A program made the translations under genes and the position numbers. Under the pieces are notes generated by a model, which searched no databases, was not told the origin of the DNA, and saw only the letters and a list, made by a program, of their open reading frames with translations. A DNA stretch of 64,000 nt from Virgibacillus necropolis. GTDB lineage: Bacteria > Bacillota > Bacilli > Bacillales > Amphibacillaceae. The DNA is taken from contig NZ_CP022437.1 in the NCBI RefSeq assembly GCF_002224365.1, forward strand, positions 558,001-622,000, read 5' to 3'. Position 1 is the stretch's first letter, and each line of letters opens with the position of its first letter. Of this stretch, positions 24,651 to 34,893 are shown in pieces.

Positions 24651-25502
24651 TCACAGCATCCCAGCTATCTTTTCATTCCGCTTTTTCATCTGCTCCAACC
24701 GTTTTATAAAATTTTCTTGTTCTCGCTCAGAAAATTCAGTAGTGATAATGTTTTCACTTAAGTCCTCAAGTGTCGCATAAACGCGCTTTTTCATTTCCGG
24801 CATGGTAATTTTCGAAGGCAACAATTCCGATAATGATGCCATCGTCCCTGGTACCACTTCAGGAAAAGAGAAATTTGTTTCCGCATCTTTCAATCCAATT
24901 TCGTAAAAATCACGAATCAATGCAGCACGTTCTTGACCGTGACCTTCAACATCCAAATAAATCTGTATTGCTGCTCCATCCTTGACCCGGCGCTGTGAAA
25001 TCCCGGCGAACTTTTTCCCACCAATACTTAAATCATAATCACCCGGACAGTAGGACCCGACAATTTCATAGGCTTCAATTTCATTCGTAAGGTCGGCTAA
25101 CATATACTGGACAAAACTCACCATGGCTTCATAGCAGGCATGGATAGGTAAGTTTTTCATGTCCGGCAGAACCAAGGATATGTTAAGTACGCCGTCGTCA
25201 AGCGCGACAGCAAGTCCACCTGAATTACGGACAACAGCATGGTATCCACGTTCTGATAAAAGGCCAACACCCTCTTCAATAAAAGGTAAACGAGCATCCG
25301 GAATGCCAAGAACTACAGTGTGGGGATGAACCCATAAGCGTATTGTAGGTGCAGACTCGTCGTCTCCAACAGAAAGTGCCAACGTATCATCAATTGCAAA
25401 TGAAGTTAAGGCAGTAATTTTTTCATTATAAAATTTTGTTTCATTCGATTGATCCATGTAGCGAAATGTTGGATGGTGTATGATTTCTTTCCAAGATTGC
25501 AT
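24651..25502 (-). CDS. lipL: Octanoyl-[GcvH]:protein N-octanoyltransferase LipL
   Basis: A 283-residue enzyme that moves octanoyl groups from GcvH to E2 subunits in the Bacillus lipoate pathway. It has the lipoate-ligase/transferase fold with RNSGGLAVALDDGVLN, the catalytic Cys in YCPGDYDLSIGGKKFAG, and ISQRRVKDGAAIQIY. I choose ATG 25502, behind AAAGGGAG; the frame continues upstream into the ywfO promoter region without similarity. Length matches B. subtilis LipL (YwfL, 281). Confidence 0.9.
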   Translation of the reverse strand: MQSWKEIIHHPTFRYMDQSNETKFYNEKITALTSFAIDDTLALSVGDDESAPTIRLWVHPHTVVLGIPDARLPFIEEGVGLLSERGYHAVVRNSGGLAVALDDGVLNISLVLPDMKNLPIHACYEAMVSFVQYMLADLTNEIEAYEIVGSYCPGDYDLSIGGKKFAGISQRRVKDGAAIQIYLDVEGHGQERAALIRDFYEIGLKDAETNFSFPEVVPGTMASLSELLPSKITMPEMKKRVYATLEDLSENIITTEFSEREQENFIKRLEQMKKRNEKIAGML

Positions 25503-25577
25503 GATTTTCTCCCTTTTTAATTGTTGGTATTTATTATATACTATAACAAATTGTCGAATAGAACGGGTTGTGAAAAA

Positions 25578-26888
25578 ATGGCGTATAAAGATGAACAATT
25601 GAATGAGGAAAAAGTTTTTAAAGATCCGGTTCACCGTTATATTCATGTGAAGGATCGAGTTATCTGGGATCTTATAGCAACACCAGAGTTTCAGCGATTA
25701 CGCCGTATTAAGCAACTTGGAACAACGAACCTGACATTCCATGGGGCGGAACATAGTCGTTTCAATCATTCATTAGGTGTATATGAAATCGTTCGGCGAA
25801 TTATCAACAATTTTGAGGATAAGCCGCATTGGAATAAAGATGAACGATTATTATGTCTTTGTGCAGCTTTGTTGCATGATCTAGGACATGGCCCATTTTC
25901 ACATTCGTTTGAAAAAGTATTTAAGCTTGATCATGAATATTTTACTCAGGCAATTATTGTTAACAACACGGATGTACATACCATTTTAGAACGTGTTTCA
26001 AAAGGGTTTTCACAAAAAGTCGCGGATGTTATTGCAAAAACATATAAAGATAAATTAGTTGTTAGCCTTATTTCTAGTCAAATCGATGCTGACCGGATGG
26101 ATTACTTACAGCGTGATGCCTATTTTACTGGTGTAAGCTATGGCCACTTTGATATGGAACGAATTCTTCGTGTAATGCGACCGATTGATGATCAGGTAGT
26201 TATTAAATCTAGTGGAATGCATGCAGTAGAAGACTATATTATGAGTCGCTATCAAATGTATTGGCAAGTATATTTTCATCCTGTAACACGAAGTGCAGAA
26301 GTTATTTTATCAAAAATTCTTCATCGTGCAAAGGTTTTATATGAGACGGATTACACGTTTAAGCTTGAGCCGGTCCATTTTATTTCCTTCTTCAATGAAA
26401 ACGTTGTGTTAAATGATTATTTAAAACTCGATGAAGCCATTGTTTCGTATTATTTCCAAGTTTGGCAGGATGAAGACGATGATATTTTGCGCGATTTGTG
26501 TGAACGGTTTATGAACCGCCGACTGTTTAAATATATTGAATTTAATCCAGACAAGCAGATGAATAAGTGGATGGAACTTCATAAATTGTTCCAAGAAGCG
26601 GGAATTGATCCGGATTATTATCTTGAAGTCGACTCATCATCTGATCTACCATATGATTTTTATAGGCCAGGTGAGGAAGAAGAACGTCTTCCTATTCATT
26701 TGTTAATGCCAAATAATGAGTTGAAAGAGCTGTCCCGTCACTCCGATATAGTAGAATCGATTTCTGGAAAAAAACGTACAGACCATAAGCTTTATTTTCC
26801 AGCTGATTTTTTAGAAAATCTTAACGAAAAAGACTCGAGTAAAAAACGTATTATGGAACTTTTATATGACCAAGGAGCGAATGAATAA
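25578..26888 (+). CDS. ywfO: HD-domain phosphohydrolase YwfO
   Basis: A 436-residue HD-superfamily protein related to dGTPases. The metal site is visible in HSRFNHSLGVYEIV, LLHDLGHGPFSHSFE and the later SSQIDADRMDYLQRDAY. I choose ATG 25578 (MAYKDEQLNEEKVF), as the longer frame begins in the lipL promoter. Homologues in Enterococcus hydrolyse dNTPs. Its stop overlaps the ywgA start by one base (TAATG), so the pair is an operon. Confidence 0.9.
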   Translation: MAYKDEQLNEEKVFKDPVHRYIHVKDRVIWDLIATPEFQRLRRIKQLGTTNLTFHGAEHSRFNHSLGVYEIVRRIINNFEDKPHWNKDERLLCLCAALLHDLGHGPFSHSFEKVFKLDHEYFTQAIIVNNTDVHTILERVSKGFSQKVADVIAKTYKDKLVVSLISSQIDADRMDYLQRDAYFTGVSYGHFDMERILRVMRPIDDQVVIKSSGMHAVEDYIMSRYQMYWQVYFHPVTRSAEVILSKILHRAKVLYETDYTFKLEPVHFISFFNENVVLNDYLKLDEAIVSYYFQVWQDEDDDILRDLCERFMNRRLFKYIEFNPDKQMNKWMELHKLFQEAGIDPDYYLEVDSSSDLPYDFYRPGEEEERLPIHLLMPNNELKELSRHSDIVESISGKKRTDHKLYFPADFLENLNEKDSSKKRIMELLYDQGANE

Positions 26889-27394
26889 TGTTAACAAATC
26901 ATGCGAAATTAATGCATTTTTTCGATGTGGCAAAAGAGGTTACTGGCCGGAAAAAACTCCAAAAAATGATTTTCATTTTACAAAAGTGCAAAGTTCCATT
27001 TGAAGAAAAGTATCAATTTCACTTTTATGGACCGTACTCAGAGGAACTTACGCTTCGAACAGAAGAACTTTGTAATCTAGGGTTTATCGATGAAGTGAAA
27101 GAAGATAAAAGCAATTATTATCAATATAATTATACAATTACTGAAAATGGAAAAGAGTTCCTAGAACAATTCACACTAAATATGCCTGAAATTGAAGGAA
27201 AAGTTGAACTGTTAAAGAATAGGAGTTCACGCTTTCTAGAGCTTGTTTCTACGATGCTGTACTTTGATAATCAATCACGCGATGAAATAGTTGAAAAAGT
27301 TCACACAGTTAAACCCAAACAAAACTTTACTGAAGATGAAGTGAAAGAGGCATGGGAATTTATTGATGATCTAAAACAAAGTCCACTAAATTAA
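26888..27394 (+). CDS. ywgA: YwgA family protein
   Basis: A 168-residue cytoplasmic protein matching YwgA by position after ywfO and by sequence such as KLQKMIFILQKCKVPF and FHFYGPYSEELTLR. The sequence pattern recalls Panacea/DUF4065-like winged-helix domains. Function not established. Translation is probably coupled to ywfO through the one-base overlap. Confidence 0.8.
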   Translation: MLTNHAKLMHFFDVAKEVTGRKKLQKMIFILQKCKVPFEEKYQFHFYGPYSEELTLRTEELCNLGFIDEVKEDKSNYYQYNYTITENGKEFLEQFTLNMPEIEGKVELLKNRSSRFLELVSTMLYFDNQSRDEIVEKVHTVKPKQNFTEDEVKEAWEFIDDLKQSPLN

Positions 27395-27499
27395 AACAGA
27401 CTATTAGATTAATCAAAAAATAATAAAATTCGTATCAAGTGAAAAGATAAAATCACTTATGCTACAATATACGCAGAAGCTTTTAAGGAGGTCCCTTGA

Positions 27500-28015
27500 A
27501 TGAGTGAAGATAAGCCTAAAAAGAATACGAATCCATTTACGATACTTAAAGATGACTCGACTGACGGACATGGTGGTTACGGTGTTGGTGCGATAAGTCT
27601 TGAAAATATGTCTCCTGTCATTGTTGATCCAAATGAAGACCGCGCATTTGTTGATATGGGAGCGATGCACGCCCGAAGTGAAATCGAACGACGAGTGAAG
27701 ATTTTACCGAACAAAGATGAAGTTCCAAATGGTAAGTTATACTGGATTGTTTGGGTAACCGTTGAGAAAAGCGAAAATGGTCCCTTTTATGCTGGTGTTT
27801 GTGGAAGTGAGATTCGCGTCGACCGCTCCATTAAACGTGCGTATAAATCAATGCCTGAACATGTAACACATATGGATAAATCATTAAAAGGCAAAATTAT
27901 GCTTGAGCATATGGATGATCATTCGAAAAAATTACTGAAGGATTTCCTTGTCGATTTTAATGAGGAAATGTGGAACAATTCAAGCCGCGAACTAAAAGAA
28001 GTGCTTCCAAAGTAA
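27500..28015 (+). CDS. ywhD: YwhD family protein
   Basis: A 171-residue protein matching YwhD (NPFTILKDDSTDGHGGYG, VDMGAMHARSEIE, KLYWIVWVTVE). AAGGAGG precedes the ATG by seven bases. The family is confined to Bacillales and has no established function. A strong terminator lies downstream. Confidence 0.88.
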   Translation: MSEDKPKKNTNPFTILKDDSTDGHGGYGVGAISLENMSPVIVDPNEDRAFVDMGAMHARSEIERRVKILPNKDEVPNGKLYWIVWVTVEKSENGPFYAGVCGSEIRVDRSIKRAYKSMPEHVTHMDKSLKGKIMLEHMDDHSKKLLKDFLVDFNEEMWNNSSRELKEVLPK

Positions 28016-28124
28016 TGAACAATTTGTGAACGAATCATGAACATTAGTCGAAATTCTTGTACTTTTAGACAATAATTTGTAAAATATGTATACATGGACT
28101 TTCACATGTTTGCTAGGACAAAAA

Positions 28125-28178
28125 AGAAGCCGACCACTGGTAAGACGGACATCTTACCAATGTGTCGGCTTTTTTTAT
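28125..28178 (+). terminator. Terminator after ywhD
   Basis: AAGCCGAC(C)ACTGGTAAGA pairs with TCTTACCA..GTCGGCTT around a six-base loop, followed by TTTTTTT. Confidence 0.9.
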
Positions 28179-28268
28179 TTAGGCAGTTTTCTAAAAGATT
28201 ATTGTTTATGACACAAAAGATATAAACAGCGACGTAAGGGCTCTGTCTGGTGGTCGGACAATCGTTCC

Positions 28269-28380
28269 GGAAATCCACTTCGCTTTCCGCGGGCTCGCGC
28301 TGAGCCTCCTCGCGAGCAAAAACCGCTCACTGCGGGGTCTCAACGTCTTCGCTTTCCCGCAGGAGTCTTCGTGGATTTCC
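28269..28380 (-). repeat. Bacillaceae ACTCCTGCGGGA repeat, family D (reverse copy)
   Basis: A GC-rich 112 bp element closed by GGAAATCCAC and GTGGATTTCC. Read on the minus strand it contains GACTCCTGCGGGAA, CGCGAGGAGGCT and GCCCGCGGAAAGCG, the hallmarks of an abundant Bacillaceae intergenic repeat. It faces a second copy 59 bp away. Confidence 0.85.
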
Positions 28381-28438
28381 TTCACTAGGGCTAGGCTTAA
28401 CAATTCAATCTATCTGATTGTAGCCAGCAAATTATGGT

Positions 28439-28566
28439 AGTTGTTTGGAGCGGAGGACCGTTGACTCCTGCGGGAACAGCACGTGTCTGAAGACCCTGCA
28501 GAGTGGGTTTCTCGAGGAGGCTGAAGCCGTGCCCGCGGAAAGCAACGGTCCGCAGCGGAAAACAAC
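28439..28566 (+). repeat. Bacillaceae ACTCCTGCGGGA repeat, family D (forward copy)
   Basis: Contains GACTCCTGCGGGAA, TCGAGGAGGCTGAAGCCG and GCCCGCGGAAAGCAACGG, with GGACCGTTG and CAACGGTCC as inner ends and GTTGTTT/AAAACAAC outside. With the copy at 28269-28380 it fills most of the 660-base gap between ywhD and pbpG. No gene was found in this gap. Confidence 0.85.
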
Positions 28567-28680
28567 CAGCAGTAACTTCGCATTGTATTCCAGAGATGTA
28601 TGTTACGTCGCAGTTTATATCAACTTCGGTGGTATGAGCAACAAATTATAAGAAAACAGCCTTTTATTATTAATCTCAGG

Positions 28681-30738
28681 CTAGAACAAATAATCAAAGA
28701 TCTTCTCAAATACACCTTTTTTATGTTCATCTTTAGCAGGTTCTTTTTCTTTATTTTTTCCATCACCATCTTCAGGTAAATGTTCTTCACAATGTTTTGC
28801 TGGTACATTCCCTTTTTCAAAATACATGAGTGTACCGTTTGGACAATAGGAGGTTGCTACACCACCCGATACGGGATCAATCCATGCCCCGACAACCCCA
28901 TCAGGAACATCGGTATCAGCCTTAGGTAACTCCTGATGTGCAGCATCCATAAATCCAGCCCATATCTTTTTGGCATATCGATTTTCTTCCGTCTTTACTA
29001 GGTCACGATTATCATCATATCCATTCCAAACACCTGTAACTAAATTAGGGCTAAATCCAATCATCCAGCTGTCTGAAGCTGTAGTTCCAGACTTTCCAGC
29101 ATAGTCTCGCGTTATGCTATCCGCAACCAGTGAACCTGTGACAGACATATACCCGTCAAGCGAATGGTCGAACATACCTTTCATGAGATCTGTTAAGATG
29201 AACGTTGTTTCCTTATCTAAAAGTTGTTTTCCTTCTTCTTTAGGAGATTCATATACGATATTCCCGTTACGATCAACAATTTTCCTTATTGTATGGCTTT
29301 TAATCTGTTCCCCTCCATTTGCAAGAATGCCATATCCTGTGACCATGTCTTCAACCGATACCGATGCAGTTCCTAGAGCAAGCGAGGGTACAGGTGGTAA
29401 TTTACTATCAATCCCAAATTTGCGTGCTGAATCGACTAGTTTGTCCACACCCAAGAAAAGACTTGTCTTTACCGCGTAAACGTTGTCAGATAATGCTAAG
29501 GCTTGTGCTAAAGTAATCGGTTTATACGCGTAATACCCATTGTAGTTACTTGGCTGATAAACCTGCCCATCCGAAAGTTCAAATGCGGTTGGTTTACTCA
29601 TCAACATTGTTGCTGGTGTATAACCATGTGTAAGTGCTGTATAGTACAAAAAAGGTTTAAAGGTGGAACCGGCCATGCGCTTTGCCTGAATTGCCCGGTT
29701 GAATTTACTCTCGCTGTAATCGCGACCACCAACTAGTGCACGAATTGCCCCGTTTTCTGGATCCATCCCAATCGCCCCGATTTGAATATCGCTTGCGGGA
29801 TTAATCGTTTCGGAAACTTCCTTTTCTAGTTTTTGTTGCATCCCAACATTAAGTGTTGTATAAATTTTGTATCCGCCAGAACGAATTTTCTCCCTGTCAA
29901 GCTCTAATTTATTAGCGGCCTCCAGTAAGACGGTATCTTGAAAATAGGGAGCGACAACTTTCTTTATATGCTCACTTGGCTCTGCATAATTCAATTTTGC
30001 ATGCGTTGCTAAGTAATATTCCTCTTCACTTATTGCTTCTTGTTCCTTCATTTCATAAAGAATCTGTTTCTGTCGTCGTGTTGCATTTTCCAAATTGTTA
30101 AAAGGGGAGTAATAAGTCGGCCCTTTCGGAATTGCAGCAAGCATAGCAGCTTCAGCCAATGTTAACTCATCAGCTGATTTACTGAAAAAATACCTGCTTG
30201 CAGCCTCAATTCCATATGCACCGTGACCATAATAAATCGTGTTTAAGTACCCTTCTAAAAGTTCGTCTTTTGAATAATACATTTCTAGACGTACGGTATA
30301 AAAAGCTTCCTTTAGCTTACGTGTCCATGTTTTTTCAAAGGATAAATACAAATTTCGGGCATATTGCTGTGTAAGCGTGCTTGCCCCTTCTGATAAGGAC
30401 ATATTTTCTAGATTTTTCAGGACTGCACCAGCAATTCGGGAGTAATCAAATCCATTATGTTGGTAAAATTCCTGATCCTCAATAGCAAGGATAGCCTTTT
30501 TAACATATGGAGACATTTCGTCAAGTTCCACCCAATACCGACTCTCTGCGCCTTTTTCCTCACCAATTACTTTATCTGCAGCACTATAGTATATCGTGTT
30601 TTGTTCTGCCTTTAGTGGTGGTGGGCCCATAAGAAAACTTGTCAAATAAATCCCGGCAAAAGAGACAACAATAAGAAAGGCAAATCCGATCAATCCACTT
30701 AAAAGCTTATATTTTAAGATGAAACGTTTCATAGGCAT
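28681..30738 (-). CDS. pbpG: Class A penicillin-binding protein, PBP2d type
   Basis: A bifunctional peptidoglycan synthase of about 685 residues: one N-terminal membrane helix, a GT51 glycosyltransferase domain (EDQEFYQHNGFD, GASTLTQQYARN), and a transpeptidase domain with the S-x-x-K of AGSTFKPF, a SDN motif and KSGTT. The C-terminus is Lys/Glu-rich. Position between ywhD and speE equals B. subtilis pbpG (ywhE), which is a forespore-expressed enzyme. ATG 30738 or 30732, behind TTGGAG, is the likely start; the frame extends further upstream. It is divergent from speE. Confidence 0.9.
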   Translation of the reverse strand: MPMKRFILKYKLLSGLIGFAFLIVVSFAGIYLTSFLMGPPPLKAEQNTIYYSAADKVIGEEKGAESRYWVELDEMSPYVKKAILAIEDQEFYQHNGFDYSRIAGAVLKNLENMSLSEGASTLTQQYARNLYLSFEKTWTRKLKEAFYTVRLEMYYSKDELLEGYLNTIYYGHGAYGIEAASRYFFSKSADELTLAEAAMLAAIPKGPTYYSPFNNLENATRRQKQILYEMKEQEAISEEEYYLATHAKLNYAEPSEHIKKVVAPYFQDTVLLEAANKLELDREKIRSGGYKIYTTLNVGMQQKLEKEVSETINPASDIQIGAIGMDPENGAIRALVGGRDYSESKFNRAIQAKRMAGSTFKPFLYYTALTHGYTPATMLMSKPTAFELSDGQVYQPSNYNGYYAYKPITLAQALALSDNVYAVKTSLFLGVDKLVDSARKFGIDSKLPPVPSLALGTASVSVEDMVTGYGILANGGEQIKSHTIRKIVDRNGNIVYESPKEEGKQLLDKETTFILTDLMKGMFDHSLDGYMSVTGSLVADSITRDYAGKSGTTASDSWMIGFSPNLVTGVWNGYDDNRDLVKTEENRYAKKIWAGFMDAAHQELPKADTDVPDGVVGAWIDPVSGGVATSYCPNGTLMYFEKGNVPAKHCEEHLPEDGDGKNKEKEPAKDEHKKGVFEKIFDYLF

Positions 30739-30862
30739 TTGGCTCCAATTTTTTGACTTAAAGTGTGTGTGTATAAAAAGTATAATTTCCATCATGCATT
30801 ATTCTCATTATGGGAAAAGATAGAATGAAATAAACTCACTATAAAAAAATATCGAAAAGTCC

Positions 30863-30890
30863 TTGCTTTTTTGGTGAAATTCACTATAAT
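30863..30890 (+). promoter_or_regulatory. SigA-type promoter of the speE operon
   Basis: TTGCTT (30863-30868), 16 bp spacer, TATAAT (30885-30890), 38 bases before the speE start. Confidence 0.7.
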
Positions 30891-30927
30891 TTTACTGTTT
30901 CATATGATCGGAAAAGGAGATGTAGTA

Positions 30928-31755
30928 ATGGGTATCTGGTTTACCGAAAAACAAACTGCTAACTTTGGTATTACAGCAAAAGTTAATAAAATTTTAGTTG
31001 CGTTAAAAACGGATTTTCAAGATTTAGAAATGCTTAATACAGAAGAATGGGGCAATATGCTTGTTCTAGATGATATGGTTATGACAACGGAAAAGGATGA
31101 ATTTGTCTATCATGAAATGGTTGCACATGTGCCACTTTTCACGCATCCAAATCCGAAGCGGGTATTAGTCGTTGGTGGTGGTGACGGTGGTGTGATTCGT
31201 GAAATTCTTAAACATAAATCAGTGGAAAAAGCGACTTTAGTAGATATAGATGGAAAGGTAATTGAGTACTCAAAAAAATTCTTGCCGTCAATCGCAGGTT
31301 CATTGGATGATCCGCGTGTAGAGGTTTTAATCGATGACGGGTTTATGTATATTGCAAAAAGCGAGCGTGAATTTGACGTAATTTTGGTTGATTCAACAGA
31401 GCCTGTGGGCCCAGCAGTGAATTTATTTTCCCAAGGCTTTTATGCTGGCATTTCCCGAGCGCTTAAAGATGATGGGATTTTCGTTGCACAAACTGACAAT
31501 CCATGGTTTAAGGCAGATTTAATTCATCAGGTCTTTCATGATGTGAAAAATATTTTTCCCGTGACAAAGTTATATACAGCAAACATTCCAACCTATCCAA
31601 GTGGACTTTGGACATTTACAATGGGTAGTAAAATTCATAACCCGTTAAAAGTTAAAGAAGAACGATTTACAGAAATTGAAACGAAATATTATACGCCAGA
31701 ACTTCATTTTGCATCGTTTGCATTACCGAAGTTTGTGAAAGAATTGACCGAATAG
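30928..31755 (+). CDS. speE: Spermidine synthase
   Basis: A 275-residue aminopropyltransferase that makes spermidine from putrescine and decarboxylated S-adenosylmethionine. Motifs: [34 protein letters not shown], and [21 protein letters not shown] 30928 (MGIWFTEK) follows AAAAGGAG; the longer frame is leader. speB lies 16 bases behind, giving the two-step agmatine to putrescine to spermidine route in one operon. Confidence 0.95.
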   Translation: MGIWFTEKQTANFGITAKVNKILVALKTDFQDLEMLNTEEWGNMLVLDDMVMTTEKDEFVYHEMVAHVPLFTHPNPKRVLVVGGGDGGVIREILKHKSVEKATLVDIDGKVIEYSKKFLPSIAGSLDDPRVEVLIDDGFMYIAKSEREFDVILVDSTEPVGPAVNLFSQGFYAGISRALKDDGIFVAQTDNPWFKADLIHQVFHDVKNIFPVTKLYTANIPTYPSGLWTFTMGSKIHNPLKVKEERFTEIETKYYTPELHFASFALPKFVKELTE

Positions 31756-31771
31756 AAAAGGGGGTGCCACC

Positions 31772-32644
31772 ATGCGTTTTGATGAAGCATATTCAGGAAA
31801 AGTTTTTATCATGTCGCGCGAAAATTTCGATGAGGCTAGTGCGGTGATTTATGGAATGCCAATGGACTGGACGGTTAGCTTTCGTCCCGGATCGCGTTTT
31901 GGCCCAGGTAGAATCCGGGAAGCATCCATTGGTCTCGAAGAATATAGCCCATACATGGACAAGCATTTAGAGGAAGTGTCTTATTTTGATGCGGGTGATA
32001 TTCCCTTGCCATTCGGGAATGCTGAACGCAGCCTCGCTATGATTGAAGAATATATCGGCAAGCTTTTGGATTTTGGAAAATTTCCACTTGGCCTCGGCGG
32101 GGAACATTTGGTGACATGGCCAGTGGTAAAGGCTATGCACCGTAAGCATCCAGATATGGCTTTCATCCATATTGATGCACATGCAGATTTACGTTTGGAA
32201 TACGAAGGAGAAGTACTTTCGCATTCAACTCCAGTTCGGAAGATTTGTGAATTGATTGGCCCGGAAAATGTGTATTCATTCGGGATTCGTTCTGGGATGC
32301 GCGAGGAATTCGAATTTGCTAAAGGGAGCGGCATGCACATGTCAAAGTTTCACGTTGCAGAGCCATTACGGAAAATGTTGCCGTCATTAAGTGGACGCAA
32401 GGTTTATGTAACAATCGATATCGACGTACTTGATCCAGCCTTTGCGCCAGGAACTGGAACGGCCGAAGCGGGTGGAATTTCTTCCAGTGAACTAGTAGAA
32501 GCAATTCAATTAATTTCAGATTCTGACGTACAGGTGGTTGGTGCTGATTTAGTCGAAGTCGCGCCAGTTTATGATCCATCTGAACAAACCGTAATTGCAG
32601 CAAGTAAATTCGTGCGGGAGATGCTGCTTGGTTGGGTGAAATAA
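31772..32644 (+). CDS. speB: Agmatinase
   Basis: A 290-residue binuclear Mn ureohydrolase converting agmatine to putrescine and urea. Metal ligands are in GGEHLVTWP, HIDAHADLRLEYEG and TIDIDVLDPAFAPGTGT. AAAAGGGGGTG precedes the ATG. It supplies putrescine to the adjacent SpeE. Confidence 0.95.
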   Translation: MRFDEAYSGKVFIMSRENFDEASAVIYGMPMDWTVSFRPGSRFGPGRIREASIGLEEYSPYMDKHLEEVSYFDAGDIPLPFGNAERSLAMIEEYIGKLLDFGKFPLGLGGEHLVTWPVVKAMHRKHPDMAFIHIDAHADLRLEYEGEVLSHSTPVRKICELIGPENVYSFGIRSGMREEFEFAKGSGMHMSKFHVAEPLRKMLPSLSGRKVYVTIDIDVLDPAFAPGTGTAEAGGISSSELVEAIQLISDSDVQVVGADLVEVAPVYDPSEQTVIAASKFVREMLLGWVK

Positions 32645-32742
32645 CTAATACCAATAGAAATAATTTACCCTTTATATTGATATCACCCTTCATTTATCGG
32701 TATAATGAGGAATTATAGGAGTTATTCAGGAGCGATAAAAGA

Positions 32743-33177
32743 ATGGAAGCACAACATCGATCTGTATCAGGTTCCCTTCATATGGATATTACTGATGGAA
32801 GCGAAACCGAAAAAGTGACAACCCATTTCACGGGCGACTTTTATCGCCGTAATAACGTGGATGTCATTACGTTTCAGGAAAAAAATGACCAACTTTCGAT
32901 AAAAAACTTAATCACGATACAAGATGATAAAGTAAGTATCAAACGAACAGGCGATATCAAAATGTACCAACAATTTCGTGTGAATCAACCGACAGAAAAT
33001 GTTTATAAGCATTCACACGTAACTATACATATGGAAACGTACACACACAAACTTGGATACCAGCCACTAAATAGCAGTGGTACAGGGAGACTATCCATCG
33101 CATTTACCGTGAAATTAAACGGGCAAGAAGAACGTAACCATCAATTGACCCTACTAATGAAGGAGGATTCCAAGTGA
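32743..33177 (+). CDS. ywiB: DUF1934 beta-barrel protein YwiB
   Basis: A 144-residue protein of the DUF1934 family, predicted calycin-like beta-barrel, placed directly before argS as in B. subtilis. Its stop (TGA) overlaps the GTG start of argS by four bases (GTGA), so translation is probably coupled. Function unknown. Confidence 0.85.
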   Translation: MEAQHRSVSGSLHMDITDGSETEKVTTHFTGDFYRRNNVDVITFQEKNDQLSIKNLITIQDDKVSIKRTGDIKMYQQFRVNQPTENVYKHSHVTIHMETYTHKLGYQPLNSSGTGRLSIAFTVKLNGQEERNHQLTLLMKEDSK

Positions 33178-34841
33178 ATATACTTGCACAAACAGAAGAA
33201 ACGTTAAAAGAAGAAATAGTAGCAGCTGTCTTAGCAGCGAATCTTGCCAATGAAAGTGAATTACCACCCATTATTTTAGAAAAACCAAAAGATAAAGCAC
33301 ATGGAGACTTTGCCTCTAATATTGCGATGAAGCTAGCACGAATTGCAAAAAAAGCGCCACGCAAAATCGCCGAGGAAATTGTCGCTTCACTAGACAACAC
33401 GAAAGCTCAGGTTGAAAAGGTAGAAATAGCTGGACCAGGGTTTATCAACTTTTTCATGAAAAGTAATTACCTTGGAGAACTAGTTTCAACAATCCTTGAA
33501 GCTGGTGATGACTACGGTAAAACAAAGACAGGCCAAGGCGCGAAGGTACAGGTTGAGTTTGTTTCGGTTAACCCAACTGGTGACCTGCATCTTGGACATG
33601 CTCGTGGTGCTGCATTTGGTGACGTGCTATGCAATGTTTTTGATGCATCTGGCTTCCATGTAGAACGTGAATATTACATTAATGATGCTGGTAATCAAAT
33701 TGATAAACTGGCATTATCCATCGAAGCGCGTTATTTACAAGCGCTTGGTAAAGACGTTGATATGATAGAAGATGGCTATCATGGAGCAGATATTATCGAG
33801 GCAGGTAAAAAGTTGGCGAAAGAGACTGGAGAAAAGTGGGCTAATACCAAACGAGAGGAACGTCTTCAGTATTTTAAAAAATATGGACTAAGCTATGAGA
33901 TTGGCAAAATTGAAGAGGACCTCGCAGATTTTCGTGTAGTTTTTGATAACTGGTTCTCTGAAACGTCTTTATATACAGAAGATAAAGTGACAAAAGCACT
34001 CGATATCTTAAGGGAAAAGAATTACATGTACGATAAAGATGGTGCGACATGGTTCCGTTCAACAGATTTTGGCGACGACAAGGACCGGGTGTTGATTAAA
34101 CAGGATGGAAGTTATACCTATTTAACACCGGATATTGCGTATCATAAGGATAAATTTAATCGTGGCTATGACAAAGTAATTAATGTGTGGGGGGCTGACC
34201 ATCACGGTTATATCCCAAGAATGACTGCAGCAATTCAAGCACTTGGATACGATAAGGAAAACTTTGAAGTGAAAACAATCCAAATGGTGAGCCTGTTTGA
34301 AAACGGGGAAAAGGTAAAAATGAGTAAGCGGACTGGGAAAGCCGTTGCGTTGCGCGAGTTAATGGAAGAAGTAGGAATTGATGCGGTACGCTATTTCTTT
34401 GTTACTCGTTCAAACGATTCACAGCTTGATTTTGATATGGACCTTGCTCGCTCAGAATCAAATGAAAACCCAGTTTATTATGTTCAATATGCGCATGCAA
34501 GAATTTGTACCATGCTTAAGCAAGCAGAGGAAAAGGGTTTTACAATTGGAAAAGATTTCGACGCCTCCTTGTTAACGGCTGAAAAAGAAACAGACTTGCT
34601 GAAAAAATTGGGCGAATTCCCGCAAACAGTATCAGATGCGGCAATCAAACGCACACCACACAAGGTAACGCAGTATGTTTTTGATTTAGCATCCCTTTTA
34701 CACAGTTTTTATAATGCTGAAAAAGTATTCAGTGATGATCAAGAGTTAACGAAAGCAAGATTAGCTCTAATGAAGGCAGTTAAAACAACAATTGCCAATG
34801 CACTTAAATTAATAGGAGTTACAGCACCAGAAAAGATGTAA
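33174..34841 (+). CDS. argS: Arginyl-tRNA synthetase
   Basis: A 555-residue class I synthetase charging tRNA-Arg. It has the N-terminal Add1 domain ([19 protein letters not shown]), the HIGH motif as [12 protein letters not shown] near residue 135, the signature [16 protein letters not shown] as [11 protein letters not shown], and the C-terminal DALR anticodon domain ending GVTAPEKM. It starts at GTG 33174 with GAAGGAGG upstream. Terminator follows. Confidence 0.96.
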   Translation: MNILAQTEETLKEEIVAAVLAANLANESELPPIILEKPKDKAHGDFASNIAMKLARIAKKAPRKIAEEIVASLDNTKAQVEKVEIAGPGFINFFMKSNYLGELVSTILEAGDDYGKTKTGQGAKVQVEFVSVNPTGDLHLGHARGAAFGDVLCNVFDASGFHVEREYYINDAGNQIDKLALSIEARYLQALGKDVDMIEDGYHGADIIEAGKKLAKETGEKWANTKREERLQYFKKYGLSYEIGKIEEDLADFRVVFDNWFSETSLYTEDKVTKALDILREKNYMYDKDGATWFRSTDFGDDKDRVLIKQDGSYTYLTPDIAYHKDKFNRGYDKVINVWGADHHGYIPRMTAAIQALGYDKENFEVKTIQMVSLFENGEKVKMSKRTGKAVALRELMEEVGIDAVRYFFVTRSNDSQLDFDMDLARSESNENPVYYVQYAHARICTMLKQAEEKGFTIGKDFDASLLTAEKETDLLKKLGEFPQTVSDAAIKRTPHKVTQYVFDLASLLHSFYNAEKVFSDDQELTKARLALMKAVKTTIANALKLIGVTAPEKM

Positions 34842-34848
34842 AACAATA

Positions 34849-34888
34849 CAAAAAAATCCTAGCATAGATGAAATGCTAGGATTTTGTA
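34849..34888 (+). terminator. Terminator between argS and the DinB gene
   Basis: AATCCTAGCAT and ATGCTAGGATT form a perfect 11 bp stem; A- and T-runs on both sides make it likely bidirectional between convergent genes. Confidence 0.9.
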
Positions 34889-34893
34889 TTATT

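Noticed and set aside
25503-25646. N-terminal extension of LipL
   Set aside because: The extra residues lack family similarity and overlap the promoter region of the divergent ywfO; the ATG at 25502 has a ribosome site and gives the normal length.
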